DNA from: Cristatella mucedo | Lineage: Eukaryota; Bryozoa; Phylactolaemata; Cristatellidae | Assembly: GCA_009760855.2 (NCBI GenBank) | Contig: WPIO01000163.1 | Location: forward strand, 91,001-155,000 | Reading direction: 5' to 3' | DNA: 64,000 bases | In this document: positions 1-11,166 of the stretch, in pieces | Layout: each line of letters begins with the position of its first letter | Numbering within the stretch: the first letter of the stretch is position 1 | Notes under the pieces: generated by a model | Databases searched by the model: none | What the model saw: the letters and a program-made list of their open reading frames with translations, nothing else | Told to the model about the DNA's origin: nothing | Position numbers and translations under genes: made by a program

Positions 1-234
1 ACTTGCAAGACGCTTGGTAAGGCTGGGCCATCTCAATCCCGGAATATTAACGGCGTGCATGATGAGCTTTCGGTCTACTTTTTGTTAAAACAATCCTAAC
101 GCATTCACGCCTCAGTAACGCCCACTCCTCCTATTCCAAGCTTTCAATCTTATTGAGCGATTAGTTTTTAGAACTTTTTTAAGCTATCTGTACATGAGGT
201 GGGTACCTTAAGAAAAGAGATTGTAATCTATATT

Positions 235-655
235 ACGTAATATATATTATAATAATAATTTCGCATTTCGCCGACAGAGAACTGGATCTCTTTCTAGGCA
301 CATTACATCTGCTGTAAAGGAAGCTTGATCTAACGTTTAGTGGTGACGTACACAACGCCAACAAGCGAAACTTGATTAGGGTGACATGCACAATATTAAA
401 GTGAAAATGCTGTGAGCGGCAAAATACGAAGCGTCAGTACGCATAAGCACTTACAAGAAAAATCACAAAAATCCACTGAAGGCTATCAAACACATAGTCT
501 TTTTAACTTTTTAGAGATACAGGTGGAGATTCATGACATTACAGAACTTTGGAACAGGACACCTAGATTTTGTGCACATGCAAAGGAGATGAGCTGGCAG
601 AGCATTTTGAGCGTTAAGCTTTCGATTTCTCTCTCGAACTCGGTTTGCCCATGAC
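235..655 (-). mobile_element. Old internally deleted L2/CR1-like LINE fragment
   Basis: A diverged 3' tail (CGACAGAGAACTGGATCTCT) and 3' UTR are joined directly to a piece of reverse transcriptase: the minus strand of 540-650 corresponds to the LGVIFQSDLSLDD region of the younger LINE at 1967-2130. The middle of the element is missing. A second copy is at 27880-28315. Confidence 0.55.
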
Positions 656-689
656 TAGACTAAAAGGGTCCGACATCAACGGTACAGCA

Positions 690-1015
690 GCCACTTACGC
701 TTGAGCTTCTTTTCAGACCGCTTATGTCCGATCTACACTGACTCCCCACCATCATGCATCCGATTAATGTCAAGGTCATTTATTTAACTAGCAGGTCGCT
801 TAACTCGCACGTACCTACCTATTCGACCTCTCTGCTCCTCAGAAGTCTCGCACTCTCGCACCACTCGCTCCTCAGCATTCATTCATCTCGCCATCCCTCG
901 CACTAAATTGAAATTCTTCGGTGATTGAGCGTTCAGCTCATTTGCACCCACAATCTGGAACAGGACACTACCTACGGTCGTCACCCGAAATGACCTAACA
1001 TCATTCGTAGCGCCG
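690..1015 (+). mobile_element. LINE ORF C-terminal remnant
   Basis: On the plus strand, IPRTKLKFFGD followed by a stop and AFSSFAPTIWNRTLP-like codons resembles the C-terminal signature of L2/CR1 LINE proteins. It is frame-broken. The same fragment is at 28345-28665 in the duplicated spacer. Confidence 0.5.
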
Positions 1016-1177
1016 AGCGCTCGGTGGCGGAAGCGTACGCGCCTCTTACCAAGCGGCTTAGCCAACTGCCGACCGCCTGTTCGATAGACGATAGTTCGAT
1101 AGTTCGAGTGGCGCAACGAGGCCTTGGCCTCGACCCTCGGCGACAGCGTGTCTGGCTCAGAGCTGCTAACCATTAAC

Positions 1178-2790
1178 TATAATAATAATAATATTGCACT
1201 TGATAAAGCGCCCTCAGAGAACTTAATCTCTTTCCAGGCGCTTTACATTTGCTGCAAAGTGATATGCAATAGAATAGTAAGTAAAATCATGCTTGAAAAA
1301 TAAACAAAATGAATAATATGGTTAGGGGTGACATGCACAGGGTCAGCATGCAAATGTGGTTACTGGCAGCATGCACAGTGTCAGCACGCATAAGCACATC
1401 AAGAACGAATCACAGGGACCCACTAAATGCTGTCCTAAATAGGTGTGTTTTTAAGTTTCTTTTAAATGTGGTCAGGTCAGAGGATGTTCAGACGCAGGTC
1501 GGGAGGCAGTTCCAGGCTTTGGGAGCATACGAGCTAAATGCACGGTCTCCAAAGGATTTAAGGTGTGTACGAGGTATTTCCAGACTGTTGGATTCCGAAA
1601 AAAGAGTGGTACGATGCTTGGCCTGATGGGGTAGTATAACTGAAAGATAGGCTGGAGCCATAGAATGAAGAGACGTAAAAGTGAGTGACAACACCTTGAA
1701 GTCAATCCGTTACCTCACCGGTAGCCAGTGCAGGTCGGCGAGAAGTGGAGTAATGTGGCAACTGCGACGCTCACGATAGACCAGCCTAGCTGCAGAGTTT
1801 TGCACCAGCTGCAATCGCCTGATAGCACATGCTGGTAGGCCAGTAAGCAGTGAGTTGCAGAAGTCGAGACGGGATGTCACGAATGCATGGACCAACTTAG
1901 ACATGGTATCCTTATCTAAACAAGCCCAAATTTTAGCAATGTTGTGAAGCTGAAAATAGGCAGACTTGACTGTGGAGCTGATATGGTCGTCTAACGAGAG
2001 GTCGCTTTGGAATATGACACCTAGATTTCGAGCTGATTCAGCTGGAGATATGCTGGCAGAGCCAATTTTGACAGTCAGCCTTTCCAATCTCTGGATCACA
2101 CTGGGTTTGCCCATAACTAGTAAGTTAGTTTTGCCATCGTTAATTTTTAGAAAATTTGCTGCCATCCATGTGCGGATGTCATCAATGCATGCAGCAAGTG
2201 AGTTGAGAGAATTTGGGGTGCTCGAAGGCAGGGAGGGATCAAAGCAAAGGTACAACTGAGTGTCATCCGCATAGAAGTGAAAGCCTAGATTGTGCTTGGC
2301 AATCACATCAGTAAGAGGGAGAGTATAGACCGTGAAAAGGACCGGACCTAGCACTGAGCCCTGAGGTACTCCATATTTTAGAGGTACTTCAGATGATCTT
2401 TGCCAATTCACGTCAATATTCTGGAGTCTCCCACTGAGATAGGACCTGAACCACTGCAGAGCAGTGCCAGTGATGCCCAGGCGAGATGAGAGGCGCTCTA
2501 GAAGTACTTTGTGATCGATGGTATCAAAAGCTGCCGAAAGATCGAGCAAAACAAGAAGAGACACTCTACCCATGTCTGCATTCCTAAGTAGGTCGTTGTA
2601 TACCCGAAGCATTGCTGACTCTGTGGAGTGATTAGCTCTAAAGCTCGACTGGAACTTACTAGCAAGGTGTGAGGTTTCGATATAGGAGTTCAGCTGGTCT
2701 GCCACGACCCGTTCCAGTGTCTTTGATAGGAATGGTAGAAGGGAGACTGGGCGGTAGTTGCTTAAGTTCTCTTGGTCTAGTAGTTAGTGA
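1178..2790 (-). mobile_element. 5'-truncated L2/CR1-like LINE, copy 1
   Basis: Reads on the minus strand from NYRPVSLLPFLSKTLERVV (near 2760) through the reverse transcriptase: FRANHSTESAMLRVYNDLL, LDLSAAFDTIDH, GVPQGSVLGPVLFTVYTLPL and the catalytic FYADDTQLYL. The frame runs to a TAA at 1712-1710 where the sister copy has CAA, then resumes to SFGDRAFSSYAPKAWNCLP (near 1520). The element ends in a 3' UTR and the tail AAAGCGCC...GGGCGCTTT with ATT repeats at 1180-1195. Endonuclease and most of the 5' half are absent, so it cannot move by itself. Confidence 0.85.
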
Positions 2791-2830
2791 TCGCGAGATT
2801 GATGGCTCGAACCGGACCAAGATGCCGACT
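2764..2830 (+). other. Possible tRNA-like fragment at the LINE 5' junction
   Basis: TTGGTCTAGTAGTTAGTG resembles an A box and GGCTCGAACC a B box, about 28 nt apart, where the LINE reading frame stops making sense. No full cloverleaf can be drawn. It may be a SINE head or chance. Confidence 0.22.
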
Positions 2831-2832
2831 AA

Positions 2833-2921
2833 AAATATGATTGAATTTGAATTGAGTGGATTGAATTGAGTGGATTTGAATTGGATATTTGAATGCATAT
2901 TTAGTGGATCTGAATGCCGTG

Positions 2922-2976
<55 letters not shown>
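2833..2976. repeat. GAATTGAGTG-type repeat, then (AT)n(TG)n
   Basis: Degenerate copies of GGATTGAATTGAGT at 2835-2895 are followed by (AT)n at 2921-2947 and (TG)n at 2947-2975. Microsatellites; the open frames across them are simple-repeat translations. Confidence 0.85.
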
Positions 2977-2977
<1 letters not shown>

Positions 2978-2999
2978 AAGTTTTTAAGTTCGCGAAATG

Positions 3000-4300
3000 T
3001 CACTGCAGGTTTAGTGCAGTGTTATCCCACCACACTCCAAGCAAACACTCCAACCAAGAAAAGCGCACGGACCTGACGCCCCATACACTGGGGCGCTACT
3101 GCAAAGGCAATACCGAGTAGGTGGCAGGTTCAGGCTCCCAGTAGCTCGGCGGAAGCCCCTCGTTTCTGAACGCCGCTTAAAAGAAGATCAGCTCCCAGGA
3201 AACCCCTGGAAACGCTCCCACTGCGGCGCCTACTCGGAGCAGCGGATCCAACCAACCGCTTGCGAGCATGCGAAACTGTCCGACGTTTACACTCAGCCGG
3301 CAGCCCGAATAGGACAAGAGTGCACAAGAAATTAATGATTTTTAGGAACGCTGGTTTTAGTAGATAATCACAATGATGGTATTTTATTGGAAAAAATAAA
3401 TGCGTGGTATAAAACACGTAGACCTCTTAGCTGTCTGCCTTTGTGCAATTCTTACCCGTATTTGATCAACGTTCTCTTTAAGTGAGCACAGTCATTGGCA
3501 CATTCGTCGAAGGCAGCAGGGACATCCGCTACAAGAAATGAGCTCAGAGCTAACAATATTTTGACGTGCAGTCACAGATCGTCGTCGTCACGGTATGCTG
3601 CCGAATAGATGGAATCTTGAACCTTGCGCTAAAGATTTTGTCCGAGATCAAACAAGCATCCAACAAGCTGCGCTCCAAGAAAAGTGATTGAACATGACTG
3701 GCTTTTCACAGTCCGACACGGTACTTGCCAGACATCAGAGCTTGCACTATAAATTCATGAAGAGACCGGACACACTTGCTGTGCAATGCAGTATTCTTTA
3801 ATTTTTGCATACTAGCAATCAATTTGGATGACAAACGGCTACTTAAATCAATTCAATCGTACACGCAGGAAACCATGATTACAGCTTCGCGCATTCGTCG
3901 TGCACGCGCATTTTTGGAGCGGATTTTATAGCGTTTCGCGCTTTTTTGCTTGCTATTGTCCTGCACGATCTTGTTACGGCGACCCATCCGCCCTACCGAG
4001 TCGCACGTCTGACCCTGAACAACTGCCGTCGTTGATACGGGTTGATGAGAGCGCCTGCCCGCGGCTACATGCGTGGCGAAGGCTCTCAAACCCGGTAAGT
4101 TGACGGAAGGGCGACTTGCTGGCTCCGCTGACGCTTTGAGAATCCTTCAGGCCACGCCCACGCCCGCTCGGGGGGGGGGCGGAAAAGGAGGAGGAGGCCG
4201 CGTTCGGACACTCTGCTCCGTTGTACCGGTCCTCCTGACTCTCACGACTCTCTGCCCATCTCAGCCGTCTCGGCTGTGGCTTCGTCTCGTTGAGTAGTTT
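3000..4300. other. Unique sequence, no gene recognised
   Basis: No homologue elsewhere in the window and no recognisable protein on either strand. 4160-4310 is GC-rich with a G run (4171-4179) and may be the edge of a CpG-rich block belonging to a further gene copy to the left, by analogy with the order of blocks left of units B and C. Confidence 0.4.
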
Positions 4301-5139
4301 GGGCCGCTTTTCCGTCCATTACCCAATCCGAAACGTGAGTCTGTGAGCAGGAACCGACGCTTATCTGCGATGCCAAAAATTACCGTGCCATAACCATAAA
4401 CTATAAAGCCGACTAGCCGCTCATGTGCTAACCGCGGAACCCTCAACCAGGCAAAGCGCTGCTAAGCCGTAAATCTTAAACGTGAACCCATCTTAACCAC
4501 TGATCTGCAGCCCTAAATCTAAATCGTAAAATACATGCCTAAACCTGAAGCACCCAGATGCCAAGCGCCCTCACTGTTTCACTCTTCTCCAAATCCGTCC
4601 CGCGTGGCTCAAGAATACACTTTTAAGCTTCAGCTGCAGCAGACGCCTCTATTCCGGTGAGCGCTCCCCTCGCTCCAAATCACATTCAGAGCAGCAATTG
4701 TAGAATGCTTATGTTTCATATCACTAGCGCTTGCAAGTTTAGTCATGATGGCATTGCCGTGCTCAGTCAGAGGTTTCTACGAGATAATCCCTCGTCTAAA
4801 AGCAAACGTAAAATCTATGCGAAATGCTGGCTCGTGCCTTTAAAGGAGAATGCGTCAGCTGGGCTTGCGGTGCGACAACTTGTGTCCGACTGGACTTTAA
4901 TAGCTCGTGACATCCGGATACTCGACGGCTGAAGCGTCAGTAATTCATGCACGGCATGCCGAAAAAATGCTGAATCACATATCTCTTGTCTTCAATTCCA
5001 TCAACCAAAAAAAGACTTTTCGCTGGTGTTACGCGTGAGAGTTCTCGTAAGAGCTCTCACAATCTACGTGGCATTCGGCTCGCAAGCGACAGCCAGAAGA
5101 CTTGCAAAGCCATAGTTCGCGTGTATATATTCGCATGGA

Positions 5140-5290
5140 CTCGCTGTGTAACAAAGGACCGACCACGTGGACGATCTGAATGCCGTGATATAGAGATGCA
5201 TTTTTGCTACTTTTGAAACTCCGTCATGTCGCGGGGGACGTCGTGATGGCTTGGCAAAGAACCAACGCCCTACGTGCCTAGATGGTGGGT
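5140..5290 (-). mobile_element. LINE 3' remnant, unit A (tail deleted)
   Basis: AGATGCATTTTTGCT...CGTCATGTCGCG is an old version of the LINE 3' coding end (compare TTTTTAAGTTTCTTTTAAATG at 1448). Units B (33125-33480) and C (57645-57980) keep the tail and UTR; here about 200-300 bases including the tail are missing between CGCTGTGT and AACAAAGG. Confidence 0.5.
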
Positions 5291-5673
5291 TATTGAGTTG
5301 ACTTATGGGCATCAGAATTGATTGAATTGAACGACAGGTAGTCCTAGTGGAGGGTGAACCAGGTTCTGCTCACTAGTTGTGCTCGGAGGACCAAGTAGAA
5401 TGCCCTCTCGGCTAACCCTTGCTCGGCTGATAGGGTTACTTATGTTCACTTGTGGGAGCAGCAATCTGGCAGTTAGTTATCTTCACTTGTGGGAGCAGCA
5501 ACCTGGCAGTGTGTTCCCCCCCCCCGCCGACCAAACCATGGCCGGCAGGGTGAAGGAAGGTAATGTTTACATTGGTAATGAACTACTCGCTCGCCGATAG
5601 TCCATGAGGCCATGATCCTACGACAGGGTCTACTAAAGGGTCTACGAAAATTCGGGAGTTCGGGTATAACAGA

Positions 5674-5679
5674 GGGAGT

Positions 5680-5711
<32 letters not shown>

Positions 5712-5712
5712 T
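5674..5712. repeat. (GA)n microsatellite, unit A
   Basis: GA run with one GC interruption. It is shorter in unit B (33822-33850) and intermediate in unit C (58319-58356). Confidence 0.9.
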
Positions 5713-6629
5713 AGACCACGGAGAGAGGTTGGCTTGGGTTCAGTCGCAGCAATGGGAGCGAAGGTTTTACTCATATAAGAGCGAGCTGAGTCGGAGCCTA
5801 AGGATGAGGACGGAGAGGCAGACTGAGATGGTACGCTCACTGTTCCTATACGACGGAAGAGGTCAAGTAATGGGCCCTGGTGTACGATGGAGGCCTCCCT
5901 CCGAGGTGGCGCTATTACTAGGGGCCATGCTCTAGTTTTCCCAAGGGGTTGAGGTGTTCGCTTTTATGATGACCGAGGTTAAGGTGAACGCATTTGATGA
6001 CCGAGGCTGCGTGCTCGAGCCTTGAGGCCTATGTGAAGCGCCTGGATAGAGATTTAAGTTGATCTAGGGCCCTGTGCAGATGGATGTGTTTTTAAGACCC
6101 AGATAGTTTCATACGTGCCCAGCCTCGAAGCACCAAGCAGGTAAGCGTAATGTATACCGCCGTATCGCTGTAGCTAATCAGGTGTTTTTTTCGTGTTTAG
6201 ATGTGCCACGGTGCAACGGTGGGAACCTGACGAGTCGCTATGGTCATTAGGATGGGACACCACTTCCGCTACCTCGGCTTCAAGCCACAGACCCAGCCTG
6301 TGTTATTATTCCACGCATCACTTAGTGATTAGGCGACGGTTGAGCTTGTAGTCAACCTCCACAGCTGAGAACGGTGGACGACGTACTCGATGTGTCGCTG
6401 TAGATTAAATGTCTCTCAAGACCGCTTTGTGGCTCGCTACTGGCGTACCCACCAAACTTCAGATGTGAGACACTTTTTGCCGGCCGTATTGTTATCGACA
6501 AGGCCTCAGCAGCTACTTTGAGTGAGCTATCCAAAGCCCAGTGAGGCTTGGCTAAAGCTCGCTGGCGCACAGGAAGAGGCTAACCAGGCGCAGCACTCAT
6601 AGGTTTCGGTTGGCGGCAGTTCCATCAGC

Positions 6630-8585
6630 GAGGGTTTGGCGATAGACACCCAGCTAGGCGTGACGATACAGACCGATGGTAGCGACCGAGCTGCAGCAGT
6701 CCGCTCATCGTCAGTATTTATTTTAGAGGGCTTACTGGCAGGTGCGAATCTCAGCCATAAGAGCCGAATGACTTGAGCCGTCAACTAAACAGGCTGAATG
6801 CTTGAGCTGTCCTTGCTTCGTAGTAAGTATTGACTAAATACTGTTTTCTACGTGGGATGACGTGATGGCAGTGCAGATGCATGGAGACTTGCCTGTTTTT
6901 TGGCAGCTACTTCCTGCTATCATGACGGTGGGACCACCTGCTGACGACTGCCGTCGGTTGAGCCTCACCACATCAGCTCGAGCTCTCTCTGTCGCCGGCT
7001 GGCTTAGTCTCGCGGGCGCTGCTGAGCTTGGTGCTGTGGTCTGACGAAGCCACCGCCTTCCGCCCTCCGAAGATCGTGGTAGCTATACGTGTTTCACTAA
7101 GAAATCTATCTCATTACTTCTGCCCACAACGACGAGCAGCAGCTTTAGCTTTTTACTTCGCCAGTGTTTGTGCTACTACTGCAGCACGGTGAACCAGGTT
7201 CAAGCCCCACCGACTTCGCCGAAAACGGTGCAGCGTTATGGCGTGCCTCTGGCGGGTGCGAGTGCCTGGCTGTGCAACATCTCGCACCATCGAGTGGGGA
7301 CCGGTCGCCAATGAGTTTCGGTGACAGACAGCTACGTGCGACACGGGTGACAGCACTTTATTCTTGTGTGGCGAATTTTTCCCATGGAAAAGTGCCAACA
7401 GATTATGCTTCGAATGCAGCCGATGCTGACGTCGGAACAATCCCAGATGCGTTTGCCGCACGTCAACCGATCTGACCTATTGCTGCAGGGGTGGCCAGCG
7501 TGGGTGACCTTTGACTGAGCGGAGGAGGCGACCGACGAGAGAGAGCGCTTTTTCAGCCCGAAGTATTCGACCTGTCATCGATCGCCCGCCGCTGCGGCGG
7601 CGGGAAAGGGAGTCTCGTAAATCAATATATCAGATACTTAACACCGCCATCTCAAGGTTTGGTGATAGACACCAAGCTAAGCGTAACGATAGAGACCGAA
7701 GGTAGCGACTGAGCTGATGCATTGTGCTCATCGTCGGCATTTAGTTTTAGAGGGCTTACTGGCATTCAGGTGTGAGTCTCAGCGATAAGAGCAGAATGCC
7801 TCAGCGATCAATCTAAACACACTACATGCTTGGGCTATTCTTGTGCCATAGTTACCATTGAGCAAATGCTGTTTACAATGTACGACGTGATGGCAGTGCT
7901 GATGCTGAGAGACTTGCCTGTTTTTTGGCAGCTACTTTCTGCAATCACGACGGTGGGACCGCCTGCGTACGACAGCCGTCGGTTAGGCCTAACCACATCT
8001 GCTCGAGCTCTCTCTCTGTCGCCAGCTGGCTTAATCTCTCGGCCGTTGCTGAGATTGGCCTTTTTTGGGCTGACGACGCCACCGTCTTCTGCCCTCCGAA
8101 GATCATGGTGGCGATACGTTGTTCACTAAGAAATCTATCTCATTACTTCTGCCCACAACGACGAGCAGCAGCTTTAGCTTTTTACTTCGCCAGTGTTTGA
8201 GCTACTACTGCAGCAGCACGGTGAACCAGGTTCAAGCCACCACCGACTTCGCCGAAAACGGTGCAGCGTTATGGCGTGCCTCTGGCGGATGCGAGTGCCT
8301 GGATGTGCAACATCTCGCGCCATCAAGTGGGGACCTGTCGCCAAAGAGCTTCGATGACAGACAGCAACGTGCGACACGGGAGACAGCACTCTATTCTTGT
8401 GTGGCGAATTTTTCCCGTTGAAAAGTGCCAACAGCTTCACCTTGAAAAGCAGCCAATGCAGACGTCGAAGCGATCCCAGATGGGTTGCCACCGCTCGTCC
8501 AACGATCTGACATACGGCTGCAGGGGTGGCCAGCGTGGGTGACCTTTGACTGAGTAGAGGAGGCGACCGACGAGAGAGCGTTTTT
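6630..8585. repeat. Local ~1 kb tandem duplication downstream of gene A
   Basis: Sequence around 6630-7653 and 7654-8680 are two successive copies of the region after exon 5. Shared landmarks are the TTTGG.GATAGACACC block (6635, 7659), the GAGACTTGCCTG block (6885, 7908) and the AAACGGTGCAGCGTTATGG block (7222, 8256). The first copy of the last part matches unit C (59700-60230); the second matches unit B (35780-36150). Confidence 0.75.
7553..7653 (-). pseudogene. Truncated duplicate of C1GALT1 exon 5
   Basis: About 100 nt matching the 3' two thirds of exon 5, from the GAGATGGCGGTG codons to the TGA at 7555-7553. It is cut abruptly at about 7653, where intact copies continue into the KPEE codons, and one base is missing after GTGTTA, breaking the frame. 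The nucleotides match copy C (CCGCCG...CGGCGGGCG, GGGCTGA) better than the neighbouring exon 5 of copy A. It is a leftover of an unequal exchange. Confidence 0.7.
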
Positions 8586-8741
8586 TCAGCTCGAAGTCTT
8601 CGACCTGTCATCGATCACCCGCCACCGCTGCGGCGGCCAAGGGAGTCTCGTGAATCGATATATCATATACTCGAGCACCGCCATCTCTTCGGGTTTGATG
8701 TAGTGAAACGACACCATGTGGTCGCTCACCGTGTCAATGCC
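8586..8741 (-). CDS. C1GALT1: Copy A exon 5: C-terminal exon and stop
   Basis: The acceptor is CTGTGCGCACAG/GGCATT and the stop TGA at 8588-8586. It encodes 51 residues: GIDTVSDHMVSFHYIKPEEM, then EYMIYRFTRLPWPPQRW and a short basic and serine-rich end. The SD..(V/I)SFHY block and the EY(M/L)(I/V)Y block are the family's C-terminal signature. The human and fly enzymes have YHLRPYG where this one has YRFTRLPW. Confidence 0.88.
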   Translation of the reverse strand, partial: GIDTVSDHMVSFHYIKPEEMAVLEYMIYRFTRLPWPPQRWRVIDDRSKTSS

Positions 8742-11109
8742 CTGTGCGCACAGACAAACGCAGCGACTCGTGTCACAGCCAGTAATGCTTGTGCACAGTG
8801 CTGGCACTGGGACGCTTAAAACCATGATAACAAAGTAGAGATAATAGAGTAGAGAGCATCGCGAAAAACCACATTCGTGTACATTCGCCGAACTCGCTTC
8901 CTAACTCAGCTCCTTGGTATTCAGGAAATTCTTATCAAACTGCGTATCGATAACTTGGTCGCAGTGGCGGCACTCAGCTAAGATATTCGAATGTCGTGCT
9001 ATCCTTAATGGCTATAAATTAAAGTCCGGCGATCGAAAGCTGTTATGATGGCATGCACATAGCACATAAGATCGTGCAGATAAAATTTAAAAACTATGAG
9101 ACTCCTACACAAGCATAGGCTCACAACGGCTTGATATTTGATGCATTTCACTAGAAAACTTACATTCAGCCCGCAAGTAGCTGGAAGCAAACCTCCACAG
9201 TCACTCAGTTTACTGATTCTTCTTGTTGCAGTACAGAAATAACTGGCGTTTTCTAAATATTGTATTATCGACCAGTATTTTTAAATTTGTTCGAGAGGCA
9301 ACTGGAGGAGAGGCTGGCTTCATCCTAAGCCAGGAGAGTTAAATCAGTCTGTTCAGCCTGTATCCATGTTTTCCGATTTCAGAGCCAAACAGAGGCAATA
9401 ATCTCAAATCAAAATATGTCGGAGCAGCAGTCTGTTATAACTTTGCAACATGTATCTAGAGGTTCTCTTTAGCTAGACTGCTACCCATTACCACCAGTCA
9501 CTGCAAGGCTTGAAAGCTGCAGATCTGAGACATCGAACAGCTAGCCCCATTCGCATTGAGTACTTTGAGTGCCGTTCAGAGGCTCATTATTTGACTTAAA
9601 ATGTTTGTGGCAGAATCTAACCTTTCCTCCGAGCGTAGCAGGCATTGGCTCCGTTCCCTGCTCAAACCGACTCCGAGGATAAGCCGCTATAAAGGGGCGT
9701 GGCGAGCTGGCCCTTCCCGGCATTCCCTTTCCTGAACAGGCTGTGAGCTGGTGGAACACCAAATCATAACTCGCGAGTTGGTCGTGCGTGATCTGTGCTG
9801 AACCAAAAATGTGACTTCTAAAAAATTAGCTAATAATAGATCGACTCACTTCATGAGAGCCCTCCTCCTGAAGCTGTGGCGAACGTAAGCACAAATCCAT
9901 ACTGCACTGCTGCTAACTGCATCATCGTTGTTGGCGTGGCATCGCCACAGCTTCGCCCGCCCTAGCCTGACAGGGCAGGAGTGCATAACGCCTCTGCAGC
10001 CGGGTCCTCTCCACTGATTGTTTGGCGGCGTTAGCAAATGGGCATATGGTCATGCGACCCCTCCCGGCCGGTGCTCTTGTTCAGCTCTAGCAGCCGTGGG
10101 CTGACGTGTCATCCAGCATCTGGCTGGCCGCATCCTGTGAGAAAGAGCCCGGTTTTACTGTCTTTTAGCTAAAGGGAATCGGCCGCCATTCTAGAATCGA
10201 ATGACTGCAAGACTTAAATTCAGTTCATTAGTCTCTGCAACCTATGTTGATGGATGACAAACACACCTGGGCATAGTCAGCATGTAAGTGATAGCTTATC
10301 CAATGGGCCCAAATTACCTTTCCCGGAGGCTCGGTATAAATGGAGAGCAGCGAACGGTCGAGACAGGACCCCTTGCGGAACTCTAAATGTGGCTTCTGGT
10401 CTGCTGGATCAGATGTCAACACCGTGCGACACGGACTGCACACGATCGTCTATCAGACCGGTTGCGGTGGTCAACCATTCAAGTCGAGTATCCTGATCGA
10501 TAGTGTCAAAGTCAGCTGAAAGATCGAGCAGGCCCAGGGCAGTGCAAGAAAACGGGCTCCCGCGGCCAAGATCCTGATCGGCTTGTGTGTGGCTAATAAG
10601 ATGCCCGTAGAGTAGATGCAGGCTACAAGCCAAGAATTCGCAATGGCCCCAACCATGGCTGACGTTCCTTGCGTCGCCTGTACTTGAATCAACTCATTGT
10701 CTCAAGACTATTCAATGCAACCGTGTATAGTCCTTTGATTCCTGACACTAATAGCTTAGTAATATCAATTTGCAAAGAACAAAAAAAGTTCCTGCGCTTT
10801 TTCCTTTACCTTCTCGAATGCAAAAATAGCTACTGTATTGCAATAAATCCATGCTAAAGTCTCCGAAAGTGATAGCGTAAGTAACGAATAGACTCATAGA
10901 AGTGAAGCCACAAAAATCTTCCTTATCTGAGCCTCTGCAGGATATATGCACGTGTTTATATAGATATAAATATATATTTGTACATTGAAAAATTTGAGTA
11001 TATATATCATACGTGTGTGTGTGTGTGTGTGAGTGTTTATTTACTATATATGTGTGTGTGTGTGTGTGCTTGTCTTAGTGTGTGTGTCTGCGTGTGTGTG
11101 TGTGTGTGT

Positions 11110-11166
<57 letters not shown>

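Larger units (their letters stand above)
4340..8585. repeat. Unit A: downstream part of the duplicated segment
   Basis: Start of the large segmental repeat, matching 32310-36150 (unit B) and 56815-60170 (unit C) in order. Markers: AAGCGCTGCTAAGCCG (4455, 32357, 56866), TTTTAAGCTTCAGCTGCAGC (4621, 32527, 57036) and AGCAACCTGGCAGTGTG or its relatives. No gene recognised between 4340 and 7553. Confidence 0.8.

Noticed and set aside
3095-3180. Resemblance to 5S rRNA (GGTGGCAGGTTCAGGCTCCC region)
   Set aside because: Only scattered words match and the internal control region order is absent.
4420-4560. CCCTAAA-like words resembling telomere repeats (also 32.3 and 56.85 kb)
   Set aside because: Irregular spacing and spelling with no tandem periodicity; probably chance in an AC-rich stretch.
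8174-8611. 145-codon open frame on the gene's strand overlapping the end of exon 5, also open in unit B (35737-36180)
   Set aside because: It starts inside exon 5 in another frame. Unit C and the extra block of A have indels that change the frame, so it is not conserved as protein; it is better read as 3' UTR.
9683-9700. TATAAAGGGGCG on the plus strand as a promoter of a sense gene in intron 4
   Set aside because: No open frame or splice-site pattern follows, and the motif is mutated in unit C (TACAAAGGGG).
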